64,000 nt of DNA, taken from positions 1-64,000 of the forward strand of contig VEPL01000025.1 of the NCBI GenBank assembly GCA_012026885.1, written 5' to 3'. The position numbers were made by a program, and so were the translations under genes. The stretch's first letter is position 1; each line of letters opens with the position of its first letter. This document shows positions 53,063 through 61,783 of the stretch, piece after piece. This DNA is from Betaproteobacteria bacterium. Its GTDB lineage: Bacteria; Pseudomonadota; Gammaproteobacteria; Burkholderiales; Rhodocyclaceae. Below the pieces are notes generated by a model. The model was not told where the DNA came from. It searched no databases and was given only the letters and a program-made list of their open reading frames with translations.

Positions 53063-54483
53063 TTCAAACTGGCCCATTTCATCGGGTCGATCGGTTGCCC
53101 CTGATAGCGGAGTTCAAAGTATAAACCGGATTCCGGACTGCCCCCGCTGCTCCCGGCGGTGGCAATCGTCTCGCCGCCTTTCACTGCCTGCCCGACCTGC
53201 CTGAGCAGCGAGTCGCCGTTGCCGTAGATGCTCAGGTAGGCATCGCCGTGGTCGATGATCATCAGGTTGCCGAAACCGCGCATCCACTCCGCGAATACGA
53301 CGCGGCCGGCTGCGACGGCCTTGACCTCGGTGCCCGGCGCCGCCTTGATGAAAAGACCGCGCCAGGTGCCGCCACCTTCCCGCGCCCCTCCGAAACGGCC
53401 GCTTACCGCCCCGCGCACGGGCAGCCGCAAATTGCCCTTCTGGCTGGCGAATGCCTTGTCGGAGACGACCGGTTCGAGGCGGTTCTCGGCTTCGACCGTC
53501 CGTGTGCGCCGAGGTTCGCCCGGGTCGCCACGCGGCGGTGCCGGCTCTTCGGCGGGTGCCCGGGACGCTTGCCGCTCGCTTTCCCGCTGGCGCTTCGCCT
53601 CGGCCTGGCGGGCCGCCTCGGCGGCGCGCGCGGAACGCGCTTCCTCGGCGGCTTTCTGCTGGGCGATGATTTTCGACAGCCGCTCGATCAGGTTGGTGAG
53701 CCGCTTTTCGTCCTGTTGCAGGGTACCGATTTCCTTGCGCTGAGCAGCGACCTTGCCGGCGATCTCGGCGTGCAGGGTGCGCCGTTGTGCCCGTTCTTCC
53801 TCGAGTGCCACCTGACGTTCCCGCTGCCCGGCCTCGACCTCGAGAATGTCTTCGGCGCGCGCACGCGCGTCTTCCGCCAGCGCACGCTTGCGCGCCAGCG
53901 TCGCGTTGATTTCTCCCATCAGGGCGCTGCGCGACTGGGCGATCGCCGCCAGGTAATAAAGGTCGCGGGCGAGTTGGCTGGGGTCGTCGCCATTGAGCAG
54001 GAGTTGCAGCGCATCCGGGTTGCCGCGCAGGTACTGGCGGAAAAGCAAGCGCTCCAGACGCGCCTGTTGCTGGGCGAGCGTTCCGGCAAGCTCGCGCGAC
54101 TGCAACTCGAGGTTGTCCAGTGTCTTTTGCAGGCGGATGCGCTGTTCGCCGAGCTCGTGGAGTTCGCGCTGCAGCTGCGAGATGCGTCGTTCCGTGTCGC
54201 GCAGGCGATCCGCGGCGCCAGCCTGACTGGCCTCGCTGGCCCCAAGCTCCTTGCGCAGCGCCTCGATGCGGCTGCGCAGTTCGCCGAGGTCGGCTTCGCG
54301 CTCGGCGATCTCCGGGCTCGCCGCTGCCGGGCGGGGGCGCCCGTCACCATTGCGCGCGCCTGCCGCGGGAGCGGCTGCGACGGACAGGGCGAGCACGGCG
54401 GTGACGCATGTCGCCGCAAGGCGCAGCGGGCAACGGTCGGGGAACCCGGACGCTGGCCGGCCCGGCTGGACGATCTCCTGCAT
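53059..54483 (-). CDS. envC: EnvC-like murein hydrolase activator
   Basis: A 474-residue periplasmic protein with a signal segment (VTAVLALSVAAAPAAGA), a long coiled coil (about residues 60-290, heptad Leu/Glu/Arg/Gln) and a C-terminal LytM/M23 domain. In the LytM domain the zinc-binding residues are absent: the usual HxGxD is RGLFIKAAPG and the HxH is GLYFELR, as in E. coli EnvC, which activates amidases at the division site instead of cutting wall itself. ATG 54483 is preferred. The overlap with ctpA suggests joint expression for cell separation. Confidence 0.9.
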   Translation of the reverse strand: MQEIVQPGRPASGFPDRCPLRLAATCVTAVLALSVAAAPAAGARNGDGRPRPAAASPEIAEREADLGELRSRIEALRKELGASEASQAGAADRLRDTERRISQLQRELHELGEQRIRLQKTLDNLELQSRELAGTLAQQQARLERLLFRQYLRGNPDALQLLLNGDDPSQLARDLYYLAAIAQSRSALMGEINATLARKRALAEDARARAEDILEVEAGQRERQVALEEERAQRRTLHAEIAGKVAAQRKEIGTLQQDEKRLTNLIERLSKIIAQQKAAEEARSARAAEAARQAEAKRQRESERQASRAPAEEPAPPRGDPGEPRRTRTVEAENRLEPVVSDKAFASQKGNLRLPVRGAVSGRFGGAREGGGTWRGLFIKAAPGTEVKAVAAGRVVFAEWMRGFGNLMIIDHGDAYLSIYGNGDSLLRQVGQAVKGGETIATAGSSGGSPESGLYFELRYQGQPIDPMKWASLK

Positions 54484-54535
54484 CGGGAGTCCTGGTCGCG
54501 TTCGAATCAAGTCGGCGAAAAGCAAACCAATATTT

Positions 54536-54541
54536 TATAAT
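54536..54541 (+). promoter_or_regulatory. Probable -10 box for the arsR-like operon
   Basis: TATAAT within the AT-rich stretch AATATTTTATAATGG, 30 bases before the TTG start of the ArsR-like gene. No strong -35 box is seen at 17 bp, which fits a regulated promoter. Overlap with a regulator-binding site is likely but not visible. Confidence 0.5.
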
Positions 54542-54571
54542 GGTCCGCTTGACCGGTAACGAGGTTTCCCC

Positions 54572-54889
54572 TTGGAAAAACTGCCTTTCAACCTGATCGA
54601 CAAGCAGGAGCACATCGAGACGGCGGCGCGCGCGCTCAAGTCGATCGCGCATCCCCTGCGCCTGAAGATACTCTGCGTCCTCGGCGACCAGGAAGCCTGC
54701 GTGCAGGATATCGTCAGCGCGGTCGGTACCTCGCAGAGCAACATTTCGCAGCATCTGGCGATCCTCCGCGACAAGGGCGTCCTGATGACGCGCAAGGATG
54801 CGAACCGCGTCTATTACCGGGTTGGCGACAAGCGTACGCTGCAACTCGTCGTGATGATGCGCGAAGTATTTTGCGGCGTGGAGGCCTGA
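54572..54889 (+). CDS. ArsR family regulator, possibly persulfide-sensing
   Basis: A 105-residue winged-helix repressor of the ArsR family (IAHPLRLKILCVLGDQEACV; recognition helix SQSNISQHLAILRDKGVL; wing NRVYYRVGD). It has Cys at 35, 43 and 101. It lacks the ELCVCDL metal site of ArsR/SmtB. The pair C43 and C101 sits where the two redox Cys of SqrR/BigR (C41 and C107 in Rhodobacter SqrR) are found, and the next gene, 3 bases away, is a rhodanese, so persulfide sensing is a sensible guess. Start is TTG at 54572; no ATG fits. Confidence 0.8.
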   Translation: MEKLPFNLIDKQEHIETAARALKSIAHPLRLKILCVLGDQEACVQDIVSAVGTSQSNISQHLAILRDKGVLMTRKDANRVYYRVGDKRTLQLVVMMREVFCGVEA

Positions 54890-54892
54890 CCG

Positions 54893-55324
54893 ATGCCCAT
54901 GGATTTCATTACCCAGACCAGCAACCTGCTCCTCATTGCGCTCGTCGTGATCAGCGGCGGCGCCCTGCTCTCGCCATTGTTGTCCCGCGGGGGCGGCAGC
55001 TCGGTCAATCCCGGGCAGGCGACCCTGCTCATCAACCGCGAGGACGCGGTGATCGTCGATGTGCGCGAGCCGGACGAATTCGCCCGCGGCCACTTGCCGG
55101 AAGCGAAGAACATTCCGCTCGCCAGGATCGGCGAGCGCGTCGGCGAGATCGAGCGCTACAAGGACAAGCCGGTCATCGTCTGTTGCGCCTCGGGCATGCG
55201 CTCCGGCAAGGCCTGCGGCGAACTCGCGAAGCATGGCTTCGCCAAGCTGCATAGCCTGGCCGGCGGCATCGATGCATGGTCGGGCGCTGGTTATCCGCTC
55301 AAGAAGGGCAAGGCGGGCAAGTGA
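54893..55324 (+). CDS. Membrane-anchored rhodanese-like sulfurtransferase
   Basis: A 143-residue protein with one N-terminal transmembrane segment (residues about 11-31) and a single rhodanese domain: AVIVDVREPDEFARGHLPEAKNIPL and the active loop VCCASGMRSGKAC with the catalytic Cys. It would move sulfane sulfur in the cytoplasm close to the membrane. It begins 3 bases after the ArsR-like gene and overlaps the grxC start (GTGA), giving the operon arsR-like, rhodanese, grxC and probably secB. Confidence 0.9.
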   Translation: MPMDFITQTSNLLLIALVVISGGALLSPLLSRGGGSSVNPGQATLLINREDAVIVDVREPDEFARGHLPEAKNIPLARIGERVGEIERYKDKPVIVCCASGMRSGKACGELAKHGFAKLHSLAGGIDAWSGAGYPLKKGKAGK

Positions 55325-55587
55325 GCGCGCCTGTCCTCATGTACACGACCGCGGTCTGCCCCTACTGCATCCGCGCCAAACAGCTCCTGGCCGCGCGCGG
55401 CGTTGCCGCCATCGAGGAGGTGCGGGTCGACCTCGATCCGGCACGCCGCGACGAGATGATGCAGCGCACCGGGCGGCGCACGGTGCCGCAGATCTACATC
55501 GGCGAAACCCATGTCGGCGGCTGCGACGAACTCGTCGCCCTCGACAGGGCCGGCGGCTTGCAGCCGCTGCTGGCCGCATCCGCCTGA
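55321..55587 (+). CDS. grxC: Glutaredoxin 3
   Basis: An 88-residue glutaredoxin with the redox motif CPYC ([14 protein letters not shown]), the cis-Pro in TVPQIYIG and the glutathione-binding [13 protein letters not shown]. It reduces protein disulfides with glutathione. The GTG start overlaps the rhodanese stop. The grxC-secB neighbourhood is conserved in betaproteobacteria. Confidence 0.95.
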   Translation: MSAPVLMYTTAVCPYCIRAKQLLAARGVAAIEEVRVDLDPARRDEMMQRTGRRTVPQIYIGETHVGGCDELVALDRAGGLQPLLAASA

Positions 55588-55615
55588 CCCACGAATCCAC
55601 AACCGAAAGAAAGCC

Positions 55616-56074
55616 ATGGAAGAGAACCAACAACCCGTTTTCGGCATCGAGAAGCTCTACGTCAAGGACCTCTCGGTCGAAGTGCCCAATGCGCCGCAGA
55701 TTTTCCTCGAGCAGGAGGGTCCGCAGGTCGAGATCCAGCTCGCCACCAACGGCCAGGGCCTGGGCGACGGCGCCTACGAGGTCGTGCTGACCGTGACCGT
55801 GACGGCGCGCATCGGCGACAAGACGGTCTTCCTCGTCGAGGTTGGCCAGGCCGGCATCTTCCGCATCGTCAACGTCCCCGACGAGCAACTCGAGCCGCTG
55901 ATGGCGGTCGCCTGCCCGAACATCCTGTTCCCCTATGCCCGCGAGGCGGTGTCCGATGCCGTCGGGCGCGCCGGCTTCGCGCCCATCGTCCTGCAGCCGG
56001 TCAATTTCGAGGCCATGTACATGCAGCGCCTGCAACAGCAGGAATCGGCCCCGGCCGAAGTGCCCATCCAGTAA
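55616..56074 (+). CDS. secB: Protein-export chaperone SecB
   Basis: Tetrameric cytoplasmic chaperone that keeps preproteins unfolded and hands them to SecA. 152 residues with the family pattern [50 protein letters not shown] and [25 protein letters not shown]-type [14 protein letters not shown] 55616, with GAAAGAAAG upstream. It lies 28 bases after grxC. Confidence 0.97.
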   Translation: MEENQQPVFGIEKLYVKDLSVEVPNAPQIFLEQEGPQVEIQLATNGQGLGDGAYEVVLTVTVTARIGDKTVFLVEVGQAGIFRIVNVPDEQLEPLMAVACPNILFPYAREAVSDAVGRAGFAPIVLQPVNFEAMYMQRLQQQESAPAEVPIQ

Positions 56075-56084
56075 GGGGCGGGCC

Positions 56085-56525
56085 ATGCTGCGGCGGATCC
56101 TTGCGGCGCTGGTTCTCGTGACTGTGGCTGGGGCGGCGGTGGCGCTCGACTACCGGTCGGTCGCCGTGCCGGCCGCGGTCCTTTACGACTCGCCGTCGCA
56201 AAAGGGAAAGAGGCTCTACCTTATCCGTGCCCAGACGCCGGTCGAGGTCGTGGTGCGCCTCGAGGGCTGGGTCAAGGTGCGCGATGCCGAAGGCACGATT
56301 GCCTGGATCGAGACGGCCAATCTCGGCGAGCGACGCACGCTCGTCGTCGTCGCGCCGCGCGCCGAGCTGCGTGATGCCGACCGGGCCGAGGCGCCGGTCG
56401 TCGCCTGGCTGGACAAGTGGGTCGTGGTCGACTTCGTCGAGGCGGCCGCGCCCGGCTGGGTCAAGGTGCGCCACCGCGACGGGGTCGGCGGGTTCGTGCG
56501 CACCCAGCAGGTCTGGGGCCTGTGA
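56085..56525 (+). CDS. Secreted bacterial SH3 domain protein
   Basis: A 146-residue protein with a signal peptide ([16 protein letters not shown]) and two SH3b-like repeats: [26 protein letters not shown] ... [16 protein letters not shown], and [26 protein letters not shown] ... [16 protein letters not shown]. Such domains usually bind peptidoglycan or peptides in the periplasm. Starts 10 bases after secB and overlaps gpsA (GTGA), so it is part of the same operon. Function is not known. Confidence 0.85.
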   Translation: MLRRILAALVLVTVAGAAVALDYRSVAVPAAVLYDSPSQKGKRLYLIRAQTPVEVVVRLEGWVKVRDAEGTIAWIETANLGERRTLVVVAPRAELRDADRAEAPVVAWLDKWVVVDFVEAAAPGWVKVRHRDGVGGFVRTQQVWGL

Positions 56526-57511
56526 ATATCGCCGTCCTCGGTGCCGGTGCCTGGGGCACGGCCCTCGCCATCGCTTTCGCCAGACGCCACGCGGTCACGC
56601 TGTGGTCGCGCGAGGAGGATGTCGCGGTCGACCTGCGCGAACACCGCGAAAACCGCCGCTTCTTCCCCGGCTATCGCCTTCCGGACAGCCTGAGCGTCGC
56701 CGATGACTTCGCTTCTGCGCTGGCGGGAGCCGACCTGCTGCTCGTGGCGACGCCGATCGCCGGCCTGCGGCCGACGGCGGAAGCGCTGCGCAGCGCCGGC
56801 TGCCGCCTGCCGCTGCTCTGGGTGTGCAAGGGATTCGAGGCGGGCAGCGGCAAGCTGCCGCACGAAGTGGTCGCTGAAGTCCTCGGTGCCGACCTGGTCT
56901 GCGGCGTCCTGTCCGGGCCCAGTTTTGCCGAGGAGGTCGCCGAGGGCCAGCCGACTGCCGTCGCCCTGGCCGCCAACGATCCCGAGTTCGCGCGGCGGAT
57001 CGCGCGCGAACTGCACGGGCGCCGCCTGCGCGTCTATGCCAACGACGATCTCGTCGGCGTCGAGGTCGGCGGTGCGGTCAAGAACGTCATGGCCATCGCC
57101 ACCGGCATCTGCGACGGCCTCGGACTCGGCCTCAATTCGCGCGCCGCGCTGATGACGCGCGGCCTTGCCGAGATTGCCCGCCTCGGCGTGGCGCTCGGCG
57201 CCCATCGCGACACCTTCATGGGGCTGGCCGGCATGGGCGATCTCATCCTGACCTGCACCGGCGACCTTTCGCGCAACCGCCGGGTCGGTCTCGGACTGGC
57301 AGCCGGCAAGACGCCGGCGCAGATCCTCGATGAACTGGGGCATGTGGCCGAGGGCGTCCCGACCGCCCGCGAGGTCGCGGCACTCGCAGCGCGCCTGGGC
57401 GTCGACATGCCGATCTCGACGGCAGTGGCGGCCATTCTCGAGGGCCGCGTCAGCGCCGCCGAGGAACTGGAAATCCTGATGGCGCGCGAATCGCGCGAGG
57501 AAACTGCCTGA
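56522..57511 (+). CDS. gpsA: Glycerol-3-phosphate dehydrogenase [NAD(P)+]
   Basis: Makes sn-glycerol-3-phosphate for phospholipid synthesis. 329 residues. The Rossmann motif [18 protein letters not shown] is at the N-terminus; other signatures are [42 protein letters not shown] with the catalytic Lys, [13 protein letters not shown] and SRNRRVG. GTG start overlaps the SH3-protein stop. It ends 6 bases from the convergent pilin gene with no clear terminator between. Confidence 0.97.
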   Translation: MNIAVLGAGAWGTALAIAFARRHAVTLWSREEDVAVDLREHRENRRFFPGYRLPDSLSVADDFASALAGADLLLVATPIAGLRPTAEALRSAGCRLPLLWVCKGFEAGSGKLPHEVVAEVLGADLVCGVLSGPSFAEEVAEGQPTAVALAANDPEFARRIARELHGRRLRVYANDDLVGVEVGGAVKNVMAIATGICDGLGLGLNSRAALMTRGLAEIARLGVALGAHRDTFMGLAGMGDLILTCTGDLSRNRRVGLGLAAGKTPAQILDELGHVAEGVPTAREVAALAARLGVDMPISTAVAAILEGRVSAAEELEILMARESREETA

Positions 57512-57517
57512 GGACTG

Positions 57518-58189
57518 TCAGGGCAGACGGCCGGCGGCGACCATGCGGGCCTTGAGGATGGCGGGCGCCACCCAGACGACGAGGTCATCGAAAGCCGGCC
57601 CGGGGGGCCGCGAAAAGAAAAGCAGGTCGGCGTCAGCGTTTTCGGCTTCGTCCCCGGCTACCCCGGAGATTTGCGTGCCGTCGGCAAGCCAGGCGCCGGC
57701 ACCGCGGCTGCCATGGCTGACGATCACGGCAGGCAGGTCCGATGCAAGATTGTTGGTGGTGGCAGAGGATTCCCGGACGTTGGCGTTGCCGTTGGTCGCC
57801 ATGGAGAAGCTCGCCAGGCTGCCGGCCGGCACGGCTCCCGTGAAGGCGCTGCTCGCGTAGTAGGTAAGGCGCCGGCCCCAGGGGTCGGTCATCGGCAGAG
57901 ACAGGGTGGCCCATGGGAGGACGCCGTGCTGCAGGGCGCAGTCCTCGGTTCCGGTGGCAAGATTGGGGCGTGCCGGACAGGGAAGCCGGCCGTTGCTCAT
58001 GGCGAAGGCGAGCAGGGCTTCGCGTGCGGCCTCGAGTTGCCGTTGGGCCTCGAGTTGGTCGGCGGCATCCCGCTGCGCGGAGATGCCGAACATCAGGCCG
58101 CTTGCAAGGAGGGCGACGATCACCAGGACGATCGTCAGTTCGACCAGCGAGAAACCTCGCGTGCTCGCCGGAGGGTGGGTGACGTTCAC
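57518..58189 (-). CDS. GspH/type IV prepilin-like protein
   Basis: A 223-residue prepilin: the N-terminal TRG-FSLVELTIVLVIVALLASG has the class III signal with cleavage before Phe13 and Glu at mature position 5 (FSLVE), followed by a hydrophobic helix. The globular part has an LPCP Cys motif (about residue 70), GVLPWATLSLP, DPWGRRLTYYASSAF and a C-terminal disulfide-poor domain. The LPCP ... LPW ... LP ... WGR/LWY pattern is shared with the large protein upstream, so the two are distant relatives. GTG start at 58189 with AAAGGGG before it. Last gene of the pilus operon. Confidence 0.8.
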   Translation of the reverse strand: MNVTHPPASTRGFSLVELTIVLVIVALLASGLMFGISAQRDAADQLEAQRQLEAAREALLAFAMSNGRLPCPARPNLATGTEDCALQHGVLPWATLSLPMTDPWGRRLTYYASSAFTGAVPAGSLASFSMATNGNANVRESSATTNNLASDLPAVIVSHGSRGAGAWLADGTQISGVAGDEAENADADLLFFSRPPGPAFDDLVVWVAPAILKARMVAAGRLP

Positions 58190-58203
58190 GTCGCGAACCC
58201 CTT

Positions 58204-60813
58204 TCAGTAGGAGAGCCGGTCGTTGAAGGTTGCCGATGCGGGCATGTTGGCAAAGGCGACGGATGGATTGTCAGCCGGTCCGTCACGCGATGCATCCGCA
58301 TTGATCCCTTCGAGGAAACTGGCCGAGATGCGCGTGCCGCGGTTTTGCCCGGCAAGCGCACCTCCTGCCGCCGCCACAATGACGCGGTTGGCGCCGGCCC
58401 CGTTGACGGTGAGACGTCCGGTCGCGGGGCGTACCCGGTCGCTGATCTGGTAGAACACCGTGGCTGTCCAGTTGTTCGCCGTCCACCACGAGCTTGTCCC
58501 GCTGGTTGGCTGCAGGAAATCGCAGGCGGTACCGTACCAGACGGTCGGTTGGGCCGCAGCGGCACCGCTGTCCAGCGCGCCGTCGAGCGCTGTGCCCAGT
58601 CCCTGAAGGCTATCGATGTTGCTCAGGGTCGTGGCGAGCGAGGCAGCGGCCACCGCTTGCCGGGAAGCGCTGGTCGGTGAATCGATATAGGCCTGGAGGG
58701 CGGCCTGGGTGCCACCGCTGCCGGTAATGCCGGTCAGCAGGCTATCGGCTGCGACGTAGGCCGAAGCGTTGTCATCGGTCGCGGCGCCCGGGGCCTTGCG
58801 GGCACGGCTCGCGATGTCGGTGGCGTTGTTCGCGACCAGGGCAGACCAGAAGAGGATCTCGTCGCCGGGGCCCTGCAGCGCCCGGACATAGGGAACCATC
58901 GCCGCCTGCGTGATGCCGGTGACGTTATTGAAGCTGGTTTGCGCCGTGACGTATCGTCCCCGCGCGGCATCGAGGCTGGTACGCGCGACATTGTCCCCGT
59001 TGCCGGCAATGGCAGTCGCCAGGTTGCCGGCCGACGTTGCGACGGTGGCGGTGGTCGTCAGGATCGCCGTGTTGTCGCTTGCGCCCGCGAGTGCGGCGGT
59101 GGCGTCGGTGTTGGCGGCCAGGCTCGCGGCGCGGGCAGCGACGACGGGAGACGAAGCGGTGGTGACGCCGCTGACCAGCGTGTTCAGGTCGGATACCGCT
59201 GTGGCGAGCGTCGATGCCGTCGCATTGCCCGGCGCGGACGCGAAGGCGGTGCGCGCGGTCGTCACGCGCGTTGCCGCCGCGCTGATTTCGTCGCCGACAA
59301 CGTTAACCCGGCGCGTGGTGATGGTGTCGCGCAGCGTGCCGATGGCGCTCTCGAGCGACTGCGCGGCAGTCACTGCGGCAGAGAGCAGGGTCGTATCCGA
59401 GGCGCTGGCGGCGGCGCTGCGGGACGCGGCGGCAGCACTGGCCGAAGCCGTGGTCGCGCTGGCGAGCGCGGCGGTGATGTCCGGATTGGGCGTGGTACTG
59501 AGGGCGAACAGGGCGGTGGCGCCATCCGCGAGGGCGGCCAGTGCGCCCAAGGTTGCCGCCGTCGGCGTGGAGATAACGGCCGCTCGCCCCTGTTGCAAGG
59601 CGAGCGAACGGGCCAGCAGCTCGCCGGGATAAGGGTCGATGCCGCTGTCGGCAAGGCCGGATTGCAGGGCGGTCAGGCTGTCGATGACCGTAATCGCCTC
59701 GGCGCGCAGTGCCGTCCGTTCGGTACGGCTGATGCGATTGTTGGATGCTGCGACGTCGATGTCGCCATCGAGGGTGCCAAATGCCCCTCGGGCTGCCGTC
59801 GCCGTGGTTGCGAGCGTGGCGGCAACGACATAGAGCTTGTCGAAATAGGCGCGCGCGAAGGCCGCAGCATCGGCAACAACCTGTGTCGCCGCCAGTTGGT
59901 CGGCTGCGGTCGACGCCGTGGCCAGGGTGTTTCTTGCGCTGGCGAGGCTGTTGGCGGCCTCGCGCAACTGCTGTTCCGGGCCGGGCCCAGCCTGGGTGGC
60001 CGGGATCTGTCCGAACAGGCTGCCCGCCGAGCCACGCAGGCCGGTTGCGGCGAAAGGGGAAGGCCACGGATAGGTATGCGCGGTATTTGCCGCGGTGGAT
60101 GCGTGCTGCTCAAGGCAGGCGCGCACCTCGCCGGCGACACGCTTCTCGACGGCAGCCATCAGTTCCCGGCGGGTGATCGCGACGACCTGGTCGTTGAACG
60201 TGGCGGAGCGGGGGCCGCTGACATAAATTCCGTCGCTGCCGTTGCCGTTCTCTCCGTCCAGGTAGTCGGCGGGATTGTTGGACGGGCGGCTCTGGCTGCC
60301 CAGCGGGGTGCCCGCCGCGATCACAAGGGCAGCGATGCCGCCGGCACCATCGAGGCTGAGCGCAGGCACGGTATCGCTGTTGATGGGCTGCGCGCTGTCG
60401 TCGTCGCGCAATGACGGCGCGAGCACGTACCACAGGCGGGTACCGGTATCGTCCTGGAGCTCCGGCAGATCCAGGGTGATCCAGGGCAGCCAGCCGACGT
60501 AGCTGGGGCATTGGGTCATCGTGAACAGGTCGGCCTTGCCGTCGCCCGGGATGTTCGCCAGCCCGGCGCTATTGGTGACGAGGTCGGGACAGGGGAGGCT
60601 GCCGGGACGGTTGGCATCGGCAACCGCACGCGCGATCAGCGCATCCTTCGCCGCGGCGAGCGCCCGGGCCACGCGAGCTTCGCGCTCGGCGCGCGCGCCG
60701 GACTGGCTTGCGCCGCGGTAGAGCGCGTAGGTGCCGGCCAGGATCAGGGCAACCAGCAGCAGGACCAGCGCCGCGCCGCGCTCGCGCCTGCCCGCGTCGT
60801 GCCGCACTCTCAT
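58204..60813 (-). CDS. Giant pilus protein: pseudopilin-like ends with a ~500-residue Ala/Ser/Thr-rich insert
   Basis: An 869-residue protein from ATG 60813 (ATGA overlap with the gene before). The N-terminus ERGAALVLLLVALILAGTYALY is a PilX-like membrane helix without a prepilin Glu5. Residues about 40-250 carry the LPCP (about 72), GWLPWITLDLP and RLWYVLAP pattern seen in the downstream GspH-like prepilin. From about 255 to 760 the sequence is almost entirely Ala, Thr, Ser, Leu and Asp with coiled-coil-like heptads and no Cys. The end (about 760-869) returns to a pseudopilin-like fold (CDFLQPTSG, WWTANNWTATVFYQISD). It may form a stalk or tip of the pilus. The role is inference. Confidence 0.72.
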   Translation of the reverse strand: MRVRHDAGRRERGAALVLLLVALILAGTYALYRGASQSGARAEREARVARALAAAKDALIARAVADANRPGSLPCPDLVTNSAGLANIPGDGKADLFTMTQCPSYVGWLPWITLDLPELQDDTGTRLWYVLAPSLRDDDSAQPINSDTVPALSLDGAGGIAALVIAAGTPLGSQSRPSNNPADYLDGENGNGSDGIYVSGPRSATFNDQVVAITRRELMAAVEKRVAGEVRACLEQHASTAANTAHTYPWPSPFAATGLRGSAGSLFGQIPATQAGPGPEQQLREAANSLASARNTLATASTAADQLAATQVVADAAAFARAYFDKLYVVAATLATTATAARGAFGTLDGDIDVAASNNRISRTERTALRAEAITVIDSLTALQSGLADSGIDPYPGELLARSLALQQGRAAVISTPTAATLGALAALADGATALFALSTTPNPDITAALASATTASASAAAASRSAAASASDTTLLSAAVTAAQSLESAIGTLRDTITTRRVNVVGDEISAAATRVTTARTAFASAPGNATASTLATAVSDLNTLVSGVTTASSPVVAARAASLAANTDATAALAGASDNTAILTTTATVATSAGNLATAIAGNGDNVARTSLDAARGRYVTAQTSFNNVTGITQAAMVPYVRALQGPGDEILFWSALVANNATDIASRARKAPGAATDDNASAYVAADSLLTGITGSGGTQAALQAYIDSPTSASRQAVAAASLATTLSNIDSLQGLGTALDGALDSGAAAAQPTVWYGTACDFLQPTSGTSSWWTANNWTATVFYQISDRVRPATGRLTVNGAGANRVIVAAAGGALAGQNRGTRISASFLEGINADASRDGPADNPSVAFANMPASATFNDRLSY

Positions 60814-61181
60814 GGTTGCGCGCGGGGGCGGCGCACCGTGATGCGGCCATCGCCGATCAGGCTGTCGCGTTCGCCGGTGGCCGGATGATAGGTGTCTCCC
60901 GGAGCCACCGGCGGCGCCGGGCCGTCGCCGGGTTGCGGTTCGCCGTTGATCCAGCGGGTGTTGCGGCCGCTGCTGCGCCGGACCTGGCCGTCGAAGGTGT
61001 AGCTCGATTCGCCCTCGAGCGCGCTCGGGTTGCGGGCGATGCCGAGCAGTCGTTCGCGGTCGAAGGCGGCGCGCTGGGCCGGGGTGAAGAACAGGCGCCC
61101 GAGCGTGTCGTCGGCGTGAGCGGGGATGCCGGGCAGGCCGGCCAGGCACAGGATCAGCGCCAGTTCCTTCAGGCGTTTCAT
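60810..61181 (-). CDS. MshK-like/PilP-like periplasmic pilus protein
   Basis: A 123-residue protein with a signal peptide (ELALILCLAGLPGIPAHA), then LGRLFFTPAQRAAFDRERL and YTFDGQVRRSSGRNTRWINGE, a motif typical of small proteins in MSHA-like operons (MshK), and a Pro-rich middle. It likely acts in the periplasm, between the inner-membrane assembly platform and the outer membrane. ATG 61181 overlaps the preceding stop; its own stop overlaps the next ATG. Confidence 0.65.
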   Translation of the reverse strand: MKRLKELALILCLAGLPGIPAHADDTLGRLFFTPAQRAAFDRERLLGIARNPSALEGESSYTFDGQVRRSSGRNTRWINGEPQPGDGPAPPVAPGDTYHPATGERDSLIGDGRITVRRPRAQP

Positions 61182-61783
61182 GGCCGGGTCTCCACGCTTG
61201 CCTTGCGCAGGGTGATCCAGTCGATCTGGCAATCGGCGGTCAGCTGCGCGCCGGCGGGAGCCGGTGCCGCGCTGCCGGCCCGCGCAACGCGGCACGAGCG
61301 AACGAGCGTGAGCGCGCTCGCCTGCTGGCGGAGGCGGGTCAGGAAATTGAGCAGGTCTTCTTCATGCAGCAGGTGGAGCTGCAGCTTCATGGTGCTGACG
61401 TGGTAGGCGGGGCTTCCTGCCGCAGCGGGCTCCAGTTGCGCCTGGGCGCCGAGTTCATAGCTGATCCCGGGCAGGCCGATCTGCGCATTCAGGTCGCGCA
61501 GCAGTTCCGTCCATTCCAGGCGCCTTTCGGTACCGGTCATGCCGCGTTCCTCCATGCCCTGGTACTGCAGCGTGCGCGCCTTGATCTCCTGCTCCTCGGT
61601 GCGCACCTGGCGCAGTCGCTGTTCGATCTGGGTCCTGGCGCTGGCGGCGGCGTCTCGCCTTGCGCTTGCCTGTCGTTCGGCCGTCGCGCTCCAGAAGACG
61701 ACGAGGCCGGACGCAGCGATCATGGCGAGTGCGGCAATCGCGTGCCACACGAGCTTGATGAAGTCGCGTGTCTGGAAATTCAT
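61178..61783 (-). CDS. PilO/MshJ-like inner-membrane pilus protein
   Basis: A 201-residue protein with one N-terminal membrane helix (IAALAMIAASGLVVFWSA), a coiled coil of about 60 residues (RQASARRDAAASARTQIEQRLRQVRTEEQEIKARTLQYQ) and a periplasmic ferredoxin-like domain, the PilO/GspM layout. Its stop overlaps the MshK-like start (ATGA) and its start overlaps the PilM/N-like stop (ATGA), so translation is coupled along the operon. Confidence 0.75.
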   Translation of the reverse strand: MNFQTRDFIKLVWHAIAALAMIAASGLVVFWSATAERQASARRDAAASARTQIEQRLRQVRTEEQEIKARTLQYQGMEERGMTGTERRLEWTELLRDLNAQIGLPGISYELGAQAQLEPAAAGSPAYHVSTMKLQLHLLHEEDLLNFLTRLRQQASALTLVRSCRVARAGSAAPAPAGAQLTADCQIDWITLRKASVETRP

